Source: Sessilibacter corallicola
GTDB lineage: Bacteria; Pseudomonadota; Gammaproteobacteria; Pseudomonadales; Cellvibrionaceae
Reading direction: 5' to 3'
DNA length: 64,000 bases
Assembly: GCF_021290925.1 (NCBI RefSeq)
Contig: NZ_JAJSLX010000001.1
Coordinates: forward strand, 62,001 to 126,000
In this document: positions 20,089-30,425 of the stretch, in pieces
Layout: each line of letters starts with the position of its first letter
How positions within the stretch are numbered: position 1 is the first letter of the stretch
The notes under the pieces: generated by a model
Seen by the model: the letters and a program-made list of their open reading frames with translations, nothing else
What the model was told of the DNA's origin: nothing
Database searches by the model: none
Program-made: the position numbers and the translations under genes

Positions 20089-20458
20089 AACTTATACACA
20101 ACGAACTAAGAAAGATTTAGAGCTCAAAACATGAGCTTCTTTTTATATCATGATTAAATATAAAAGAGAAAGAATAAAGATTATTATTTCTATTTATTAC
20201 AAAATAGGCAGATTTTTCTTCCATATTGGCACTTTCTATTATCTAAAAAGTAGTATAGCGGAAAGACAGACCAACACATGCACCACAAAAGCGCAAAACC
20301 ACATAGAATTTATTGATAATTTAGATAAGGTTAGACACCTTATTAAAAAGATAAAAAGAACAAACCAACCGGGAGAAAATAAGATAATTCAGGCAGGAAT
20401 TGAGAAAGTTTGGGAAGATAAAGAGAGTTGATCTATTTAATTAGCAATCACCATTAAT
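20089..20458. other. Intergenic region upstream of dld
   Basis: About 370 bp, very AT-rich, holding the dld promoter. A 93-codon plus-strand frame (20150-20431) has a lysine/isoleucine-rich composition and no ribosome-binding site, and is probably spurious. Confidence 0.45.
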
Positions 20459-20492
20459 AAAAGCCGACAAAATAAAATTTTATCGGCTTTTA
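20459..20492 (-). terminator. Terminator of lipoprotein gene
   Basis: AAAAGCCGA...TCGGCTTTT with an AT-rich inner stem. T runs on both strands make it bidirectional. It lies 14 bp past the stop of the lipoprotein gene. Confidence 0.85.
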
Positions 20493-20505
20493 TAACATTT
20501 ACCGT

Positions 20506-21378
20506 TTAATCACGATTACCTTGCACTGTACCATCAAAATCTTCAATATCGTTTTCAAAGGTTCCGGTAAAAGAGCCATCGTCGTTAATGGTAATTTCAA
20601 ACACGGTGGCTTCACCAATCACACCCCCAGATGCACCTGCTGCCATGGCATTACCGCGACTGTTGATACTTCCGATAAAACTGAACGGGCCGTCATCGCC
20701 CATACCATTGCCGAGTAACACACCACCATCATCAATGGTAAAAGTGTAATTTCCGCCAAATGCTCCGTCATCATCGATACCCATAAAAGTACCAGAATAA
20801 TTGCCGCTGAATTGTTGGATTAAAGTACCCGCCAAATGCTCCTGAGCCGTCATACTTGGAATTAACATTCTGGCACCGGCGGTGGTAAACGTTGTTAATG
20901 ACGTAATGGCAACTTGAACGTCACCATCTTCTGAAAATTCATTCACCGACAACGAAAAATCAATAACGATATCCGCAGCGGCATCAGTTACATTTTCGGT
21001 AATTAAAATTCCATTATCGGGATTGCCATCGTCATCCAGAGTTTGCAGTAATCTGGCAATATTAGTGACTGTAGAATCCATTTCATCTTCCGCACCTGAG
21101 ACCAAATCAACCGGCGTAATAATAGAAGAACCTTCGGCAATACCAATCACAATACCACCAATAGAAAAAATAACATCGCTGCCAATTTCGTAAGTAAAGG
21201 TGCCATCGGCATCGGTCACTCCCATTTGATCACCAGAAATAAACGTTAATCCTTCAACGGCTTCATCGATAAACACACCCGTTGCGGTTTCTGGAGAACT
21301 CGAACCACCGCCGCCTCCACCGCCACAACCGGCCAATAAAAAACTTTCTGATATTAATGCAAATAACGCGCGCTTCAT
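20506..21378 (-). CDS. Secreted lipoprotein, unknown function
   Basis: 290 residues with a type II signal peptide: the lipobox LLAGC places the lipidated cysteine at about residue 18. A run of seven glycines and three serines follows as a flexible linker. The next part (TGVFIDEAVEGLTFISGDQMGVTDADGTF) resembles the carboxypeptidase-like or Ig-like start found in many marine gammaproteobacterial lipoproteins. The C-terminal half has strand-rich repeats (SGNYSGTFMGIDDDG; NDDGSFTGTFENDI) like a small beta-barrel or sandwich. Probably anchored in the outer membrane. No enzyme motif found. Monocistronic. Confidence 0.7.
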   Translation of the reverse strand: MKRALFALISESFLLAGCGGGGGGGSSSPETATGVFIDEAVEGLTFISGDQMGVTDADGTFTYEIGSDVIFSIGGIVIGIAEGSSIITPVDLVSGAEDEMDSTVTNIARLLQTLDDDGNPDNGILITENVTDAAADIVIDFSLSVNEFSEDGDVQVAITSLTTFTTAGARMLIPSMTAQEHLAGTLIQQFSGNYSGTFMGIDDDGAFGGNYTFTIDDGGVLLGNGMGDDGPFSFIGSINSRGNAMAAGASGGVIGEATVFEITINDDGSFTGTFENDIEDFDGTVQGNRD

Positions 21379-21672
21379 TTTCTTCCCCTTTCGAAATGTT
21401 GTTATTATTTGAATAAGAAAATGCTTAGTGTCTATTCAAGGTAAGACAGAATTGAAACTTCCTTAAAGGAAGCGAGAATTATAAGCACAGAAGATTTTGT
21501 ATGGACAATTGTGGTGGATGTTATTAATTTATAGAAATACGAAAATAAGTTAGAAAACAGAGCTAAAAATAGCGGACCTTTTAATTTCTCTTTGCGTACT
21601 TAGATTACATATAATCCCAGATTAATGCGTATTGCTTGGCCACTACGTCAACTTCTATTTATGCTTAGTATT

Positions 21673-22143
21673 TTATTGAGATACTTTCTTTGTATTGCTT
21701 TCCTTGCTCAGTATCTTCACGTAACTTTCTAAGAATTCTGGTGTCATTTCTTGCTTGCTGGAAAATTCCACTTCGCGGCCATCGATTTTTAATTTCACTG
21801 GGCTTTTTGTGTTACTTGCTTTTACGTAATCACCGAAAATAGACAAGACTTTCTTTAAAGAATCTGGCAGAAGTTTTATCCAAATAGAGCTCTCATCGTC
21901 GTCAACTGCTGTGGCCGGCTGTGGCTCTTCCTTCGTAGGTAACGGGGAAGGAGAAGGAGAAGGAGAAGGAGAAGGAGAAGGATCAATCTCTGAACATTTT
22001 CTCAAAATTAAACCTTTACGACGGGCCACTCGCTCAACCCCAGGCCAAGCACCAGCATCGCATAAAATTGCACTCATTAACCGAGCATTGGCATCTAAAT
22101 CATCATTATCGAATTGAATTTCTAACCGAAGCGGTGTTTCCAT
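21673..22143 (-). CDS. Hypothetical protein with Pro-Ser linker, EACC1-like
   Basis: About 156 residues from the ATG at 22143; a GTG five codons upstream is the alternative. There are three parts: an N-terminal alpha/beta segment (LRLEIQFDNDDLDANARLMSAI), a low-complexity PSPSPSPSPSPS linker, and a C-terminal helix-strand segment (IWIKLLPDSLKKVLSIFGDYVK, then VKLKIDGREVEFSS). The outline resembles the effector-associated constant component EACC1 (two beta strands, amphipathic helix, then a strand with DGR), but this is by eye and weak. No effector protease or NTPase gene is adjacent. The small gene at 22379-22525 lies upstream on the same strand. Confidence 0.5.
   Translation of the reverse strand: METPLRLEIQFDNDDLDANARLMSAILCDAGAWPGVERVARRKGLILRKCSEIDPSPSPSPSPSPSPLPTKEEPQPATAVDDDESSIWIKLLPDSLKKVLSIFGDYVKASNTKSPVKLKIDGREVEFSSKQEMTPEFLESYVKILSKESNTKKVSQ
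21944..21979. repeat. Hexanucleotide microsatellite (GGAGAA)
   Basis: Five exact GGAGAA units plus one variant (GGGGAA) lie inside the hypothetical gene and encode its Pro-Ser linker. Because the unit is 6 bp, slippage changes linker length but not frame. Confidence 0.9.
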
Positions 22144-22378
22144 AGACAAACGTCTCACAAAGCATCAATAAACTATTCGCTTTATTGAACCTCAACTTGA
22201 ATGATCTTTTCAAGACTGAAATGTGAGGGATAAGATAAGACGGAGGTGTAAGCAGACCGAGGAAGGATTGGACGGAAATGCTGCTGATTGTTATATCTTT
22301 ATTTGCCTGTCAAACGACTGAACCAGAAAACCCAACGCATCCATCCAGTTCAGTCTTTATAAATATCATTAAAAACAA

Positions 22379-22525
22379 TTATTTATGGTTTTCTCTTTCA
22401 AACTCTGCTTTCTTAGCTTTCTCTATTTCAATTTTACGTCGAGCATTTTCTTTGGCTTGGCGTACAATTTCTGGATTGGTTCTTCTATCGAGATCTTCGA
22501 GAGGTTTGGCTATTTTCTTAGGCAT
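22379..22525 (-). CDS. Small basic/charged protein, unknown
   Basis: 48 codons from the ATG at 22525, which has a clear ribosome-binding site (CGGAG, 8 nt spacing). The product (MPKKIAKPLEDLDRRTNPEI at the start) is rich in Lys, Arg and Glu and predicted to be one long helix (KENARRKIEIEKAKKAEFERE). The frame continues upstream, but the good Shine-Dalgarno decides this start. It lies upstream of the Pro-Ser linker gene, about 235 bp away. No family recognised. Confidence 0.55.
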   Translation of the reverse strand: MPKKIAKPLEDLDRRTNPEIVRQAKENARRKIEIEKAKKAEFERENHK

Positions 22526-22722
22526 TTCATTACTCCGTATATTCTTTGAACGGCTTTGCTGACATTCTAATCTATTTTTATTGAAACGCAGAGAAGTCGT
22601 TAACAAAATACTGTTGAGAGTTAAACTCGGAAGGTAAGCTTGCCCATTTTATCAATGAGCAAACTTAATACGTTGAAATGTTGGAATACTAAAACTGTAA
22701 GAATTTAAATTTAATTAAAAAA

Positions 22723-24678
22723 CTACACCCTAAACTTCGACACCATTCCCTGAAGTTGTCTTGAAATATTACTCACGTGATCGTTTGCACTGGCAGATTG
22801 TTTGGCCCCTTCGGAGGTTTCTTCAAAACCTGAACTGATGCTTTCTAGATCTTTGGCAATTTCGTCGGCTACGGTGGATTGTTGTTCAACGGCGCTGGCT
22901 ACTTGGATATTCATTTTACTGATCATATTAATTGCGTTATGAATAAGCTCTAATGCCTGCGCGGTTTCTTGTGATTGGGCGACGGTTTTTTGCGATTTAG
23001 AGTGGCATTCTCCGATGGCTTTTACGGTATCTGCGGTGCCTGATTGTAGGCGCTGAATAATTTCTTGAATTTCGGTGGTGGACGATTGCGTTCTCTGTGC
23101 CAGTGTTCTAACTTCGTCGGCAACAACGGCAAAGCCTCTGCCCTGTTCACCTGCACGCGCTGCTTCAATTGCGGCATTTAAGGCCAGCAAGTTGGTTTGT
23201 TCAGAAATATTTTGGATGACACCAATCACTACTTCAATATCAGAACTGCTCTGCTCAAGGGTTTTTATAAATTCGACGGTGGTTTCTAGGTTGGTTGCAA
23301 GCCCGCCAATCTCCGCCAGGGTTTTACTGGTGGTCTCTTTGCCGCGTTCAACCTCGGATAAACCTTCATTGGATTGCGTTGCGGAATCTGTAGCGTGGCG
23401 AACTACGTCTTGAATACTCATGGCCATTTCGCTGACGGCTGCGGCAACGGTGGATGTTTTACTGCGTTGCTGATCAATAATTTTTGCGGTTTGCTCGGAA
23501 ATTTGGCTGGCGGAGGTTGCGTTTTCTGATAAGTCTTTACTGGTTTTAACGATGTCGCCAATCAGTGATTTTAGCATTTTTGACATCTCACTCACCGACC
23601 GATAAATACCGGTAGCACGACTGGATGCATTTAAATCTTGCGATAAATCGCCCTTAGAAATGTTGCGAGTAATTGCAGCAATTTCAGCGGGTTCGCCGCC
23701 GATGGGTTTACGAATACTTTTTGCGGTAATCCACGATAAAATAACCGCGACGATCACTGACACGACCGAGAGAATCACGATCATGCTGACGGTATTTTCT
23801 GCCAATGCCTGAATTTCTGGCCCCAATGCGTCTTGATCTTTTTTAACCGACAGTTTTACATTTTCTAAATCAGCAGCGATGATTGGCCCCACTCGGTTTA
23901 AGGTGCCATTTATAAGGGCATTTCTTTCTTCTATGATTTCAGCAACATTGTCAAAGGCGGTGATGTATTGTTGATGCTGCTCTTTAAATACTCTTAAGGA
24001 TTCTCGACGCAACGGATTTTGCAAATTGACATCAAGCTCTTCTACAAAAGGAGCTATTTCTGCGTTCAGTTCTTGATTGGCTCGCTCTCTATCGGCAGCG
24101 GCATTGGTGATGAGGTATTTCGAAACGTATAAACGCCCCAGTAATAAATGCTCCTGAACTTGGGCGGCGTAAAACGCTGCGCTGGCGTCATCGTCTGCGT
24201 AAGCGGAGGTGATAATACTGGTCATGCGCTCGCGCATTGCTAAACCGGAGGGATCGAGTTGATTTTGAACCAGCTCATTGCGCGCCCGAAACAGATCAAC
24301 CACCTGGGTAAAGCCTTCTTTATAGACGCCTAAGTTTTGGGCGGACTTTTGTATAAGCTGCGCCCGTTCGGGCTTTTGAATCTCGACTTTAGCTTCGTCC
24401 ATAAATGTTTCGACTTTTGCTAAACGCTCTTCGTACTGCGTAATCGATTCTTCGCTGCGCTCGTTTAGGAATTTCAAAACCCCCAAACGCACCATCAACA
24501 TATTTGCCTGTAAGCGCCCGGTCAGGTTTGTGTCTCTGGCAAGCTCTCTGTATTCGACTAAGCCGTTGTAAACGTTGTTGACACCAAACCAAGAGGACGT
24601 TGAAATCACGATTAGTAAGACAATAATCGAGGCAAAACCAACACTGATTTGAGCGGTTAATTTGAGTTTTTGAAACAT
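22723..24678 (-). CDS. Methyl-accepting chemotaxis protein, HBM type
   Basis: Transmembrane chemoreceptor of 651 residues. Helix TM1 is at about 12-32. A long all-helical periplasmic sensor follows (about 40-290, with an HBM-like double four-helix pattern), then TM2 at about 296-318, a HAMP segment ([24 protein letters not shown]), and the cytoplasmic signalling domain. The conserved hairpin tip is [22 protein letters not shown] receptors often sense organic acids such as TCA intermediates or acetate, so the lactate genes nearby are suggestive only. No CheW/CheR-tethering pentapeptide at the C terminus (ends VSKFRV). Monocistronic. Confidence 0.92.
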   Translation of the reverse strand: MFQKLKLTAQISVGFASIIVLLIVISTSSWFGVNNVYNGLVEYRELARDTNLTGRLQANMLMVRLGVLKFLNERSEESITQYEERLAKVETFMDEAKVEIQKPERAQLIQKSAQNLGVYKEGFTQVVDLFRARNELVQNQLDPSGLAMRERMTSIITSAYADDDASAAFYAAQVQEHLLLGRLYVSKYLITNAAADRERANQELNAEIAPFVEELDVNLQNPLRRESLRVFKEQHQQYITAFDNVAEIIEERNALINGTLNRVGPIIAADLENVKLSVKKDQDALGPEIQALAENTVSMIVILSVVSVIVAVILSWITAKSIRKPIGGEPAEIAAITRNISKGDLSQDLNASSRATGIYRSVSEMSKMLKSLIGDIVKTSKDLSENATSASQISEQTAKIIDQQRSKTSTVAAAVSEMAMSIQDVVRHATDSATQSNEGLSEVERGKETTSKTLAEIGGLATNLETTVEFIKTLEQSSSDIEVVIGVIQNISEQTNLLALNAAIEAARAGEQGRGFAVVADEVRTLAQRTQSSTTEIQEIIQRLQSGTADTVKAIGECHSKSQKTVAQSQETAQALELIHNAINMISKMNIQVASAVEQQSTVADEIAKDLESISSGFEETSEGAKQSASANDHVSNISRQLQGMVSKFRV

Positions 24679-24931
24679 AGTGCTGCTCGCTTTGTGAGCC
24701 TATTACTTGGTGCTAATAAGCTCTAAGACTAATATTCTAGAAACTGATGATTATCCAAAAGTGTAGTTGATAAAATCCTATAAAATGGAAGTTTTTCGCT
24801 AAAGAAGTTTTTGGCAGAAGACAGTGGCAGCGCACGAGTGTTTGATTTAATACCACAAATAGCACTCGTTATTGTTTTATTAGACTGTGCTATTTTGCTC
24901 GCCTGTTTTTTATAGGTAGGTATTTTTACAG

Positions 24932-25027
24932 ACAGTTACTTTTATGGAGAGCCACTTTTATAGAGAGATACTTTCCTGGAGAACTGATTTTCTGGACATT
25001 TATTTTTATGGAAAATTGCTGTTCTTA
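24932..25027. repeat. Degenerate 16-bp tandem repeat, 5-6 units
   Basis: Units ACAGTTACTTTTATGG, AGAGCCACTTTTATAG, AGAGATACTTTCCTGG, AGAACTGATTTTCTGG and ACATTTATTTTTATGG at exactly 16-bp spacing, then a weak sixth. Non-coding. The surrounding gap (24679-25146) otherwise holds the chemoreceptor promoter region and the next terminator. Confidence 0.85.
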
Positions 25028-25104
25028 CATAGAATAACGACAAAGTCGTAATCGCGGAACAAGGTAAGGGCTTGGGTTGTTTTAATAAAATAGTTCGGAA
25101 TAAT

Positions 25105-25132
25105 AAAAAGCTGCATATGACAGCAGCTTTTT
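25105..25132 (-). terminator. Terminator of isoaspartyl peptidase gene
   Basis: The stem AAAAGCTGC/GCAGCTTTT with an 8-nt loop and T run lies 15 bp past the stop codon at 25147. Confidence 0.85.
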
Positions 25133-25146
25133 ATCGACGGGATAAC

Positions 25147-26160
25147 TTAATTCTTAGCGAATATTCCTACTTCGAGTTTTTTATCAGTGGTTTTAACAGC
25201 GCGATACATACCCGGCGTGTTAAATTCCATGGTGAAATTACCTTGGGCATCAATCACGATAACGCCGCCGGTTCCGCCAATGGGTTTTAAAACATCTTGA
25301 ATCACTTCTTCTGCTGCGGTTTTTACGCTTTTATTTTGGTATTTTACGCGAGCACAAATATCGGCAGCAACGTGATTGCGAATAAAGTATTCACCGTGGC
25401 CGGTAGCGGAGACCGCACAACTGGTATTATCGGCCCAAGTACCTGCACCAATCACAGGCGAATCACCAATGCGGTCGAAGCGCTTGGCGGTCATGCCGCC
25501 GGTTGAGGTGCCTGCGGCTAAGTTGCCATTTTTATCCAACGCAACCGCCCCCACGGTTCCGTAACGGAAATCGTCTTGTAAGTACACGCTGGCTTGTTGC
25601 TCTACGGTTTTGGCTTCGGCCAGTCGTTGGCGGGCTTTTTTCCAGGCTTCGTATCGATGCGGGGTATCAAAATAATCGGCGGGTACTAAATCAAATCCCT
25701 GCTGAATAGCAAACTCTTCGGCGCCTGCACCCGACAACATCACATGTACGGATTTATCCATCACCGCTCTGGCTAATTCAATGGGGTTTTTGATGTGAGC
25801 AACACCGGCAATGGCACCGGCATTTCGGGTGGCTCCATCCATAATTGAGGCATCAAGCGCGTGCAAGCCATCGTAGGTGTATACCGCACCCAGGCCTGCG
25901 TTAAAAATGGGAGAGTCTTCGAGAATATTAATGGCAATCGCGATGGCGTCTAAACTGGATTCACCATTTTCCAGAGCGTTATAACCGGCCTCGGTGGCTT
26001 TGGTGAGCGCGGTATTAATGGCTTCTAATTTTTCATCGGTAAGGTTTTCTTTTTTGATGGTTCCGGCACCGCCGTGAATCACAATGCCAAATTTATCTGC
26101 GGCAATGCTGTGCGCGTTGATAAAAATAAGACTGAGTAGCAAGACTGCTTTTAATTTCAT
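25147..26160 (-). CDS. iaaA: Isoaspartyl peptidase / plant-type L-asparaginase
   Basis: N-terminal-nucleophile (Ntn) hydrolase of 337 residues with a signal peptide (about 1-20, ending SIAA), so periplasmic. The self-cleavage site is the conserved G-T in FRYGTVGAVALDKNGNLAAGTSTGG near residue 200; the threonine becomes the nucleophile of the beta chain. IHGGAGTI near residue 28 and GIGDSPVIGAG-like substrate residues (FDRIGDSPVIGAGTWAD) are present. It removes isoaspartyl residues from dipeptides and hydrolyses asparagine. Monocistronic. Confidence 0.92.
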   Translation of the reverse strand: MKLKAVLLLSLIFINAHSIAADKFGIVIHGGAGTIKKENLTDEKLEAINTALTKATEAGYNALENGESSLDAIAIAINILEDSPIFNAGLGAVYTYDGLHALDASIMDGATRNAGAIAGVAHIKNPIELARAVMDKSVHVMLSGAGAEEFAIQQGFDLVPADYFDTPHRYEAWKKARQRLAEAKTVEQQASVYLQDDFRYGTVGAVALDKNGNLAAGTSTGGMTAKRFDRIGDSPVIGAGTWADNTSCAVSATGHGEYFIRNHVAADICARVKYQNKSVKTAAEEVIQDVLKPIGGTGGVIVIDAQGNFTMEFNTPGMYRAVKTTDKKLEVGIFAKN

Positions 26161-26253
26161 TGATGATTTTCCTTCTGTACTTTGCTTATGCTCGTTATTA
26201 AGGCGCTGTTTAAAGCTAACGAGAGAAACTCAAAAATCAGCAATAATGATGCA

Positions 26254-26286
26254 CAAAAAAACGGGCCTCAAAGAGACCCGTTTTTG
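26254..26286 (-). terminator. Terminator of PhoX-domain gene
   Basis: AAAAACGGG...CCCGTTTTT around an 11-nt loop, 55 bp past the stop at 26341. T runs on both strands. Confidence 0.85.
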
Positions 26287-26340
26287 TTAATCCTGCTGTT
26301 TGATTCAGTGAAGAATCAAACCGTAAAACAGAACCTTAAC

Positions 26341-29300
26341 TTAGATGTCGTCACCGACGGTTGAAGACTCAGCCAATGGACCTTCGAAGCCAAACAACGC
26401 AGCAGAGTTGCTGTGCAGTACTGATTCGTTGTCTAGACCGAAGCTTGAGAAATCAACGTTGGTGCTGAAACCTTCGATAACAATCAAGTCATCAGTGTCG
26501 TTACCGTCAAACAACACAGAACCGCCAGCGTGTTGAATAGATAGGTAAGCGCGTGTTCCATCGTTAGAGAAGCTGAAACCTGTTGGCTCGGCACCTTGAA
26601 TCGCGATAGAAAGCATACGAACACAGCCGTCGGTTTTGATGTCGCGGTCGCCGCCGTCAGGCAAACACGCCCAAACGTCACCGTCGCTGTCATCTTCAAT
26701 GACGTAGGCAATGCCAGTCACGGGTTGGAAAGCGAAGTTATCAGGTGCGTTGAAGTCTTGGTCGCCTTCAACGAAACGATTAACAACAACCGTTAATTCT
26801 TCACTCGCAGCAAGCGGCGCAGAATCAACACCACACACAACTTCACCCACTTGACCAGACGAGGTACGGCCGGTGTTAGTCCAGCAGAAACGAACGGCTT
26901 CTGGGTTTTCGGCGTCAGAGTACATACGATCTAAATGCATGTCTTCTGGACGGTAGTAACCAGTTGCACCGCCAGCGTTGGCTTCAACACGAGCGTTGTC
27001 TGGATCAACTTCGAACCAAGAGGCATTACCCACTTCACAGCCTTGACCTACTTGCACTCGGCTGTCGCGACAGCTAACTTGCATGGCGTAAGTGTTACCG
27101 GCAACAAATGGAGAATCTTCTAGGTTGTTGATTTGACCCGCTGTTGTGCGAGGCGCCGATGGGATGAACTTAAAGATTGCACCACCGTCAGTGTCGCCGT
27201 TGGTCAACAATGAAGTGCCATCGTCTTCTGCAGCAATGGTTCCGTTTGCTAGGAAGAATTGCTCGTAAGAACCTGGGCGAAGTTCATCACCACCAACAAC
27301 TACACCACTATCGAGAACGAATAAACCTTCCCAAGCCATGGTTGGCATTTCAGTGCGCTTAACCACTAGATCAGTCGCATCAACACCGGTAGAAACACCG
27401 TTGCTGTCGCCTTGCTCAATCGTTGCCGCTTCACCAGCGTCACCACGTTCAACAACAACCACGTTGTTGGTGGTTAATGGATCAAGAATTTCGTAAGCAG
27501 CGCCGTCGGCAGTTTCTTCGGTGGCTAAAATGGTGCCCCAAGGCGTGGTACGAATACCATCACAACGGGTCATACCACGAACGATAGTCTCAACTTCACC
27601 CGTCGCTAGATCAACGCTTTGTACGCTTGGCTTGTACTTACCAACGGTACCGTCATCAACAATACCGCGGCTTTCTTCGATACAACCAATTAAGTGCGTT
27701 GGGTTATTCAGTGGGTAAAGATCGTGTTGATCCCACCACTCTGATGCATTACGAGTTAGGAAAGTTGCGGTTAAACCACCGGCAAGATTCACGTAACCAG
27801 AAGCGTCGTCGCCGTTACCGAAACCGTTGCTTGGATCAACATCAACGCCCAATTGCGCTTCGATGTTAGCTTCACGATCAACGGTATTGGTGTTGGATTC
27901 AGTAATTGGAGTACCAAAACCAAACAGCGCTTGTGAATTCTGCTCCGCTAAATCAGTGATGCTGGCAGCGTTTGCAGTCGGTGCAGAGAAACCAGTGATA
28001 TGAACGATATCGTCGGTGCGGAAGTTATCCACCAATGGGAAGGCATCATCGCGAGAGTGCTGGATAGATACCCAAGCTTCGGTGCCGTCTGCACTGAACT
28101 CAAAACCAGTAGGTTCAGCAGAGCGATCATTAAGTGACAACACACGAACACAACCGTCAGAGGTTAAACCTTGGTCGTCGCTGTCTGGCAAACACGCCCA
28201 AACGTCACCGTGTTGGTTATCTTCGATAACGTACAAAATGCCAGTACCTGGTTGGAACGCTAGGTTATCTGGAGCATTTAATTCTTCGTCACCTTCTAAG
28301 AAACGAACCAAACGCACATCGCGTTCTGCAGCCGCTGGATTGGCATCAGTACCACAAATCACTTCACCCCAGTTTTGCGCACCGCGGTTACCGGTGTTAG
28401 CGAAACAGAAACGAATTTCATCTGGGTTTTCTTCGTTAACGTAGTCTGGATCTAAATGCAGATCTTCAGGACGGTAGTAACCAGTTGCACCTAAACGGTT
28501 TGCGTCTTCGCGTGCGTTGTTGGCATCAACCGATAACCAAAGGGCATCACCAATTTCACAACCCTGGCCGAACTGAACACCACCGGTACATTGAACTTGC
28601 AGTGCGTAGTTGTCACCGGCAACCAATGGCGAATCGTCTAGAGAAGTAATTTCGGTACCGTCGTGTAGGTCGGTAGGAATAAACTTAAATAACGCACCGC
28701 CGTCGGTGTCTGCACCGAAGTTTACTTCTGTGCCGCCGTTATCTAATACAAATTCGAAGCTGCCTGGACGAAGTTCGTCACCACCAACAACAACACCGTT
28801 TTCAAGTACAAACAAACCTTCCCATGCCATGGTCGGTAACGCAGTACGCTTAACAATTAAATCCGTTGCATCGGCACCGCTGGCATCAACAATCGCCGCT
28901 GGTTGACCGGCATCACCACGATCGGCAACAGTAAGGTCGGTTGTGGTTAATGGATTTAAGATTTCGTACGCTGCACCATCGGCATTTTCTTCGGTAGCCA
29001 GTACAGTGCCCCAAGGCGTAGTACGAATACCGTCACAACGTGTCATGCCGCTTAAGATGGTTTCAACCGTGCCGTCTGCGATATTAACTCGCTGAACCGA
29101 TGGGTTCATTTGACCGGTTGCTTCGTCAATGATTTCCACACGGCTTTCAATACACCAAATTTGATGCGTTGGATTTTCCAATGGGAAAAAAGAGAATTGG
29201 TCGGCGTGGTTAGCAGCGCTGCGCGTTAAAAATTCAGCCGTTAAACCAGACGCTAATTCCATGTGCTGAGCAGCAGAATGAATTGGGCTGCGCGTTGCGG

Positions 29301-30201
29301 TTGCTTCAGAAACTGGAGTTTCAACGTTATCAGCAACTAACTCAATTGCAGGAATATCAGCAACCAATTCCGCCAATTCAACAGAACCTGACAAAGATGG
29401 AAGCACGGTAATAGTAGAAGGGATAACACCATCAACAACACCGTCTGCCGCATCGAATGCAAAAGACGTTAATACGTCTTCACGATTAACAGAAGCGAAA
29501 GTTTCGCCCGCGCGAACCAACTCACCAATTTCAGTTGATGCGTCTGCTAATAATTCAGAATCCAAACCGGTAATTGGGTTTGCGCCTTCTGGTAAATCGG
29601 TAGCAGCAACAATATTTTGAATCGAAGACTCAATCGCAGCTTCGATATCAGCAATGGTTGCATCAGCGGTGGTTTGAGCAATAACTAATTGCGCCACTGC
29701 CGAAGTGAATGGGTTGATGTTCACTTGCTGAGTTTCGCCAGCGCCTGCAACAACTGCTACAGATTCCATATTAACTGGCAAATCATTAAATGCCATGTCC
29801 ACAGAGCCTTCGTTATCGAAAACTAGGAACACAGCTTCGCCTGCATTAACCGCAGGGATGTTCAAACGGAAATCTTCGCCATCAGCAACATTGCGTTCAA
29901 TCACAACCAATGGATTGGCTGCTGCTAAAGCATCCGCTCGAGAGGTTGCAGCTGCATCGGCTTCATCAGCTGCGGTAATTGCAGCTTCAATTTGATCGCG
30001 TCCGAAAACATAAACGGTACCACCTGCTACAGGGCCGTCTTGTACAAATCCTTCAACGGCAACAGCGGCGCTTACGCCATCTTCACCAACAGTGCCGTTA
30101 CGGCCGTCATCACCGTCACAAGCGGCAAGTACCAATGCAGGTATTCCTACCAGCATGGTTCTTCGGACTAAGCGTGCAAGCTTGTTCCTCGCAAACATCA
30201 T
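26341..30201 (-). CDS. Secreted lipoprotein with two tandem PhoX (DUF839) domains
   Basis: 1286 residues. The type II signal peptide lipobox LAAC places the lipidated cysteine near residue 28. A short collagen-like stretch (GDDGRNGTVGEDG) and an N-terminal region of about 280 residues follow (VEGFVQDGPVAGGTVYVFG). Then come two PhoX-like units, about 313-780 and 800-1280. The same landmarks recur in both: GLTAxFLTRxA, NPTH, TRCDGIRTTPWGT, LATEExADGAAYEIL, PTMAWEGLFVL, GGDELRPGS, ATGYYRPEDxHLD, FxxGDExxNAPDN and EPTGFxFSxDG. PhoX family members are calcium/iron-dependent phosphatases or propeller proteins of unknown role. A strong ribosome-binding site (AAGGAGAG) fixes the start. Confidence 0.88.
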   Translation of the reverse strand: MMFARNKLARLVRRTMLVGIPALVLAACDGDDGRNGTVGEDGVSAAVAVEGFVQDGPVAGGTVYVFGRDQIEAAITAADEADAAATSRADALAAANPLVVIERNVADGEDFRLNIPAVNAGEAVFLVFDNEGSVDMAFNDLPVNMESVAVVAGAGETQQVNINPFTSAVAQLVIAQTTADATIADIEAAIESSIQNIVAATDLPEGANPITGLDSELLADASTEIGELVRAGETFASVNREDVLTSFAFDAADGVVDGVIPSTITVLPSLSGSVELAELVADIPAIELVADNVETPVSEATATRSPIHSAAQHMELASGLTAEFLTRSAANHADQFSFFPLENPTHQIWCIESRVEIIDEATGQMNPSVQRVNIADGTVETILSGMTRCDGIRTTPWGTVLATEENADGAAYEILNPLTTTDLTVADRGDAGQPAAIVDASGADATDLIVKRTALPTMAWEGLFVLENGVVVGGDELRPGSFEFVLDNGGTEVNFGADTDGGALFKFIPTDLHDGTEITSLDDSPLVAGDNYALQVQCTGGVQFGQGCEIGDALWLSVDANNAREDANRLGATGYYRPEDLHLDPDYVNEENPDEIRFCFANTGNRGAQNWGEVICGTDANPAAAERDVRLVRFLEGDEELNAPDNLAFQPGTGILYVIEDNQHGDVWACLPDSDDQGLTSDGCVRVLSLNDRSAEPTGFEFSADGTEAWVSIQHSRDDAFPLVDNFRTDDIVHITGFSAPTANAASITDLAEQNSQALFGFGTPITESNTNTVDREANIEAQLGVDVDPSNGFGNGDDASGYVNLAGGLTATFLTRNASEWWDQHDLYPLNNPTHLIGCIEESRGIVDDGTVGKYKPSVQSVDLATGEVETIVRGMTRCDGIRTTPWGTILATEETADGAAYEILDPLTTNNVVVVERGDAGEAATIEQGDSNGVSTGVDATDLVVKRTEMPTMAWEGLFVLDSGVVVGGDELRPGSYEQFFLANGTIAAEDDGTSLLTNGDTDGGAIFKFIPSAPRTTAGQINNLEDSPFVAGNTYAMQVSCRDSRVQVGQGCEVGNASWFEVDPDNARVEANAGGATGYYRPEDMHLDRMYSDAENPEAVRFCWTNTGRTSSGQVGEVVCGVDSAPLAASEELTVVVNRFVEGDQDFNAPDNFAFQPVTGIAYVIEDDSDGDVWACLPDGGDRDIKTDGCVRMLSIAIQGAEPTGFSFSNDGTRAYLSIQHAGGSVLFDGNDTDDLIVIEGFSTNVDFSSFGLDNESVLHSNSAALFGFEGPLAESSTVGDDI

Positions 30202-30425
30202 GTTCTCTCCTTAGGAAAGGTGTTATTGGCTAAACCGAGATTTAATCATCGACATAAATCGGGCTAATTATTTTTGAAATCTAAACAATAGAGGATAGTT
30301 TCACAGAGGAGAGTAATTTGAAGAGATGACCGAGCCGTTAATCGATTATGAAAGTTATATTAAGAAAAAATGAATATTGAAAAATAGTTACAAATGATTT
30401 GAGTGAAAAATTAAAAAAATAACTA

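Noticed and set aside
20150-20431. 93-codon ORF on plus strand
   Set aside because: No ribosome-binding site, Lys/Ile-rich AT-driven composition, in the promoter region of dld.
22278-22562. Plus-strand ORF with lipoprotein-like start (LFAC)
   Set aside because: Overlaps the better-supported 48-codon gene on the minus strand; the tail loses lipoprotein character and is the antisense of that gene.
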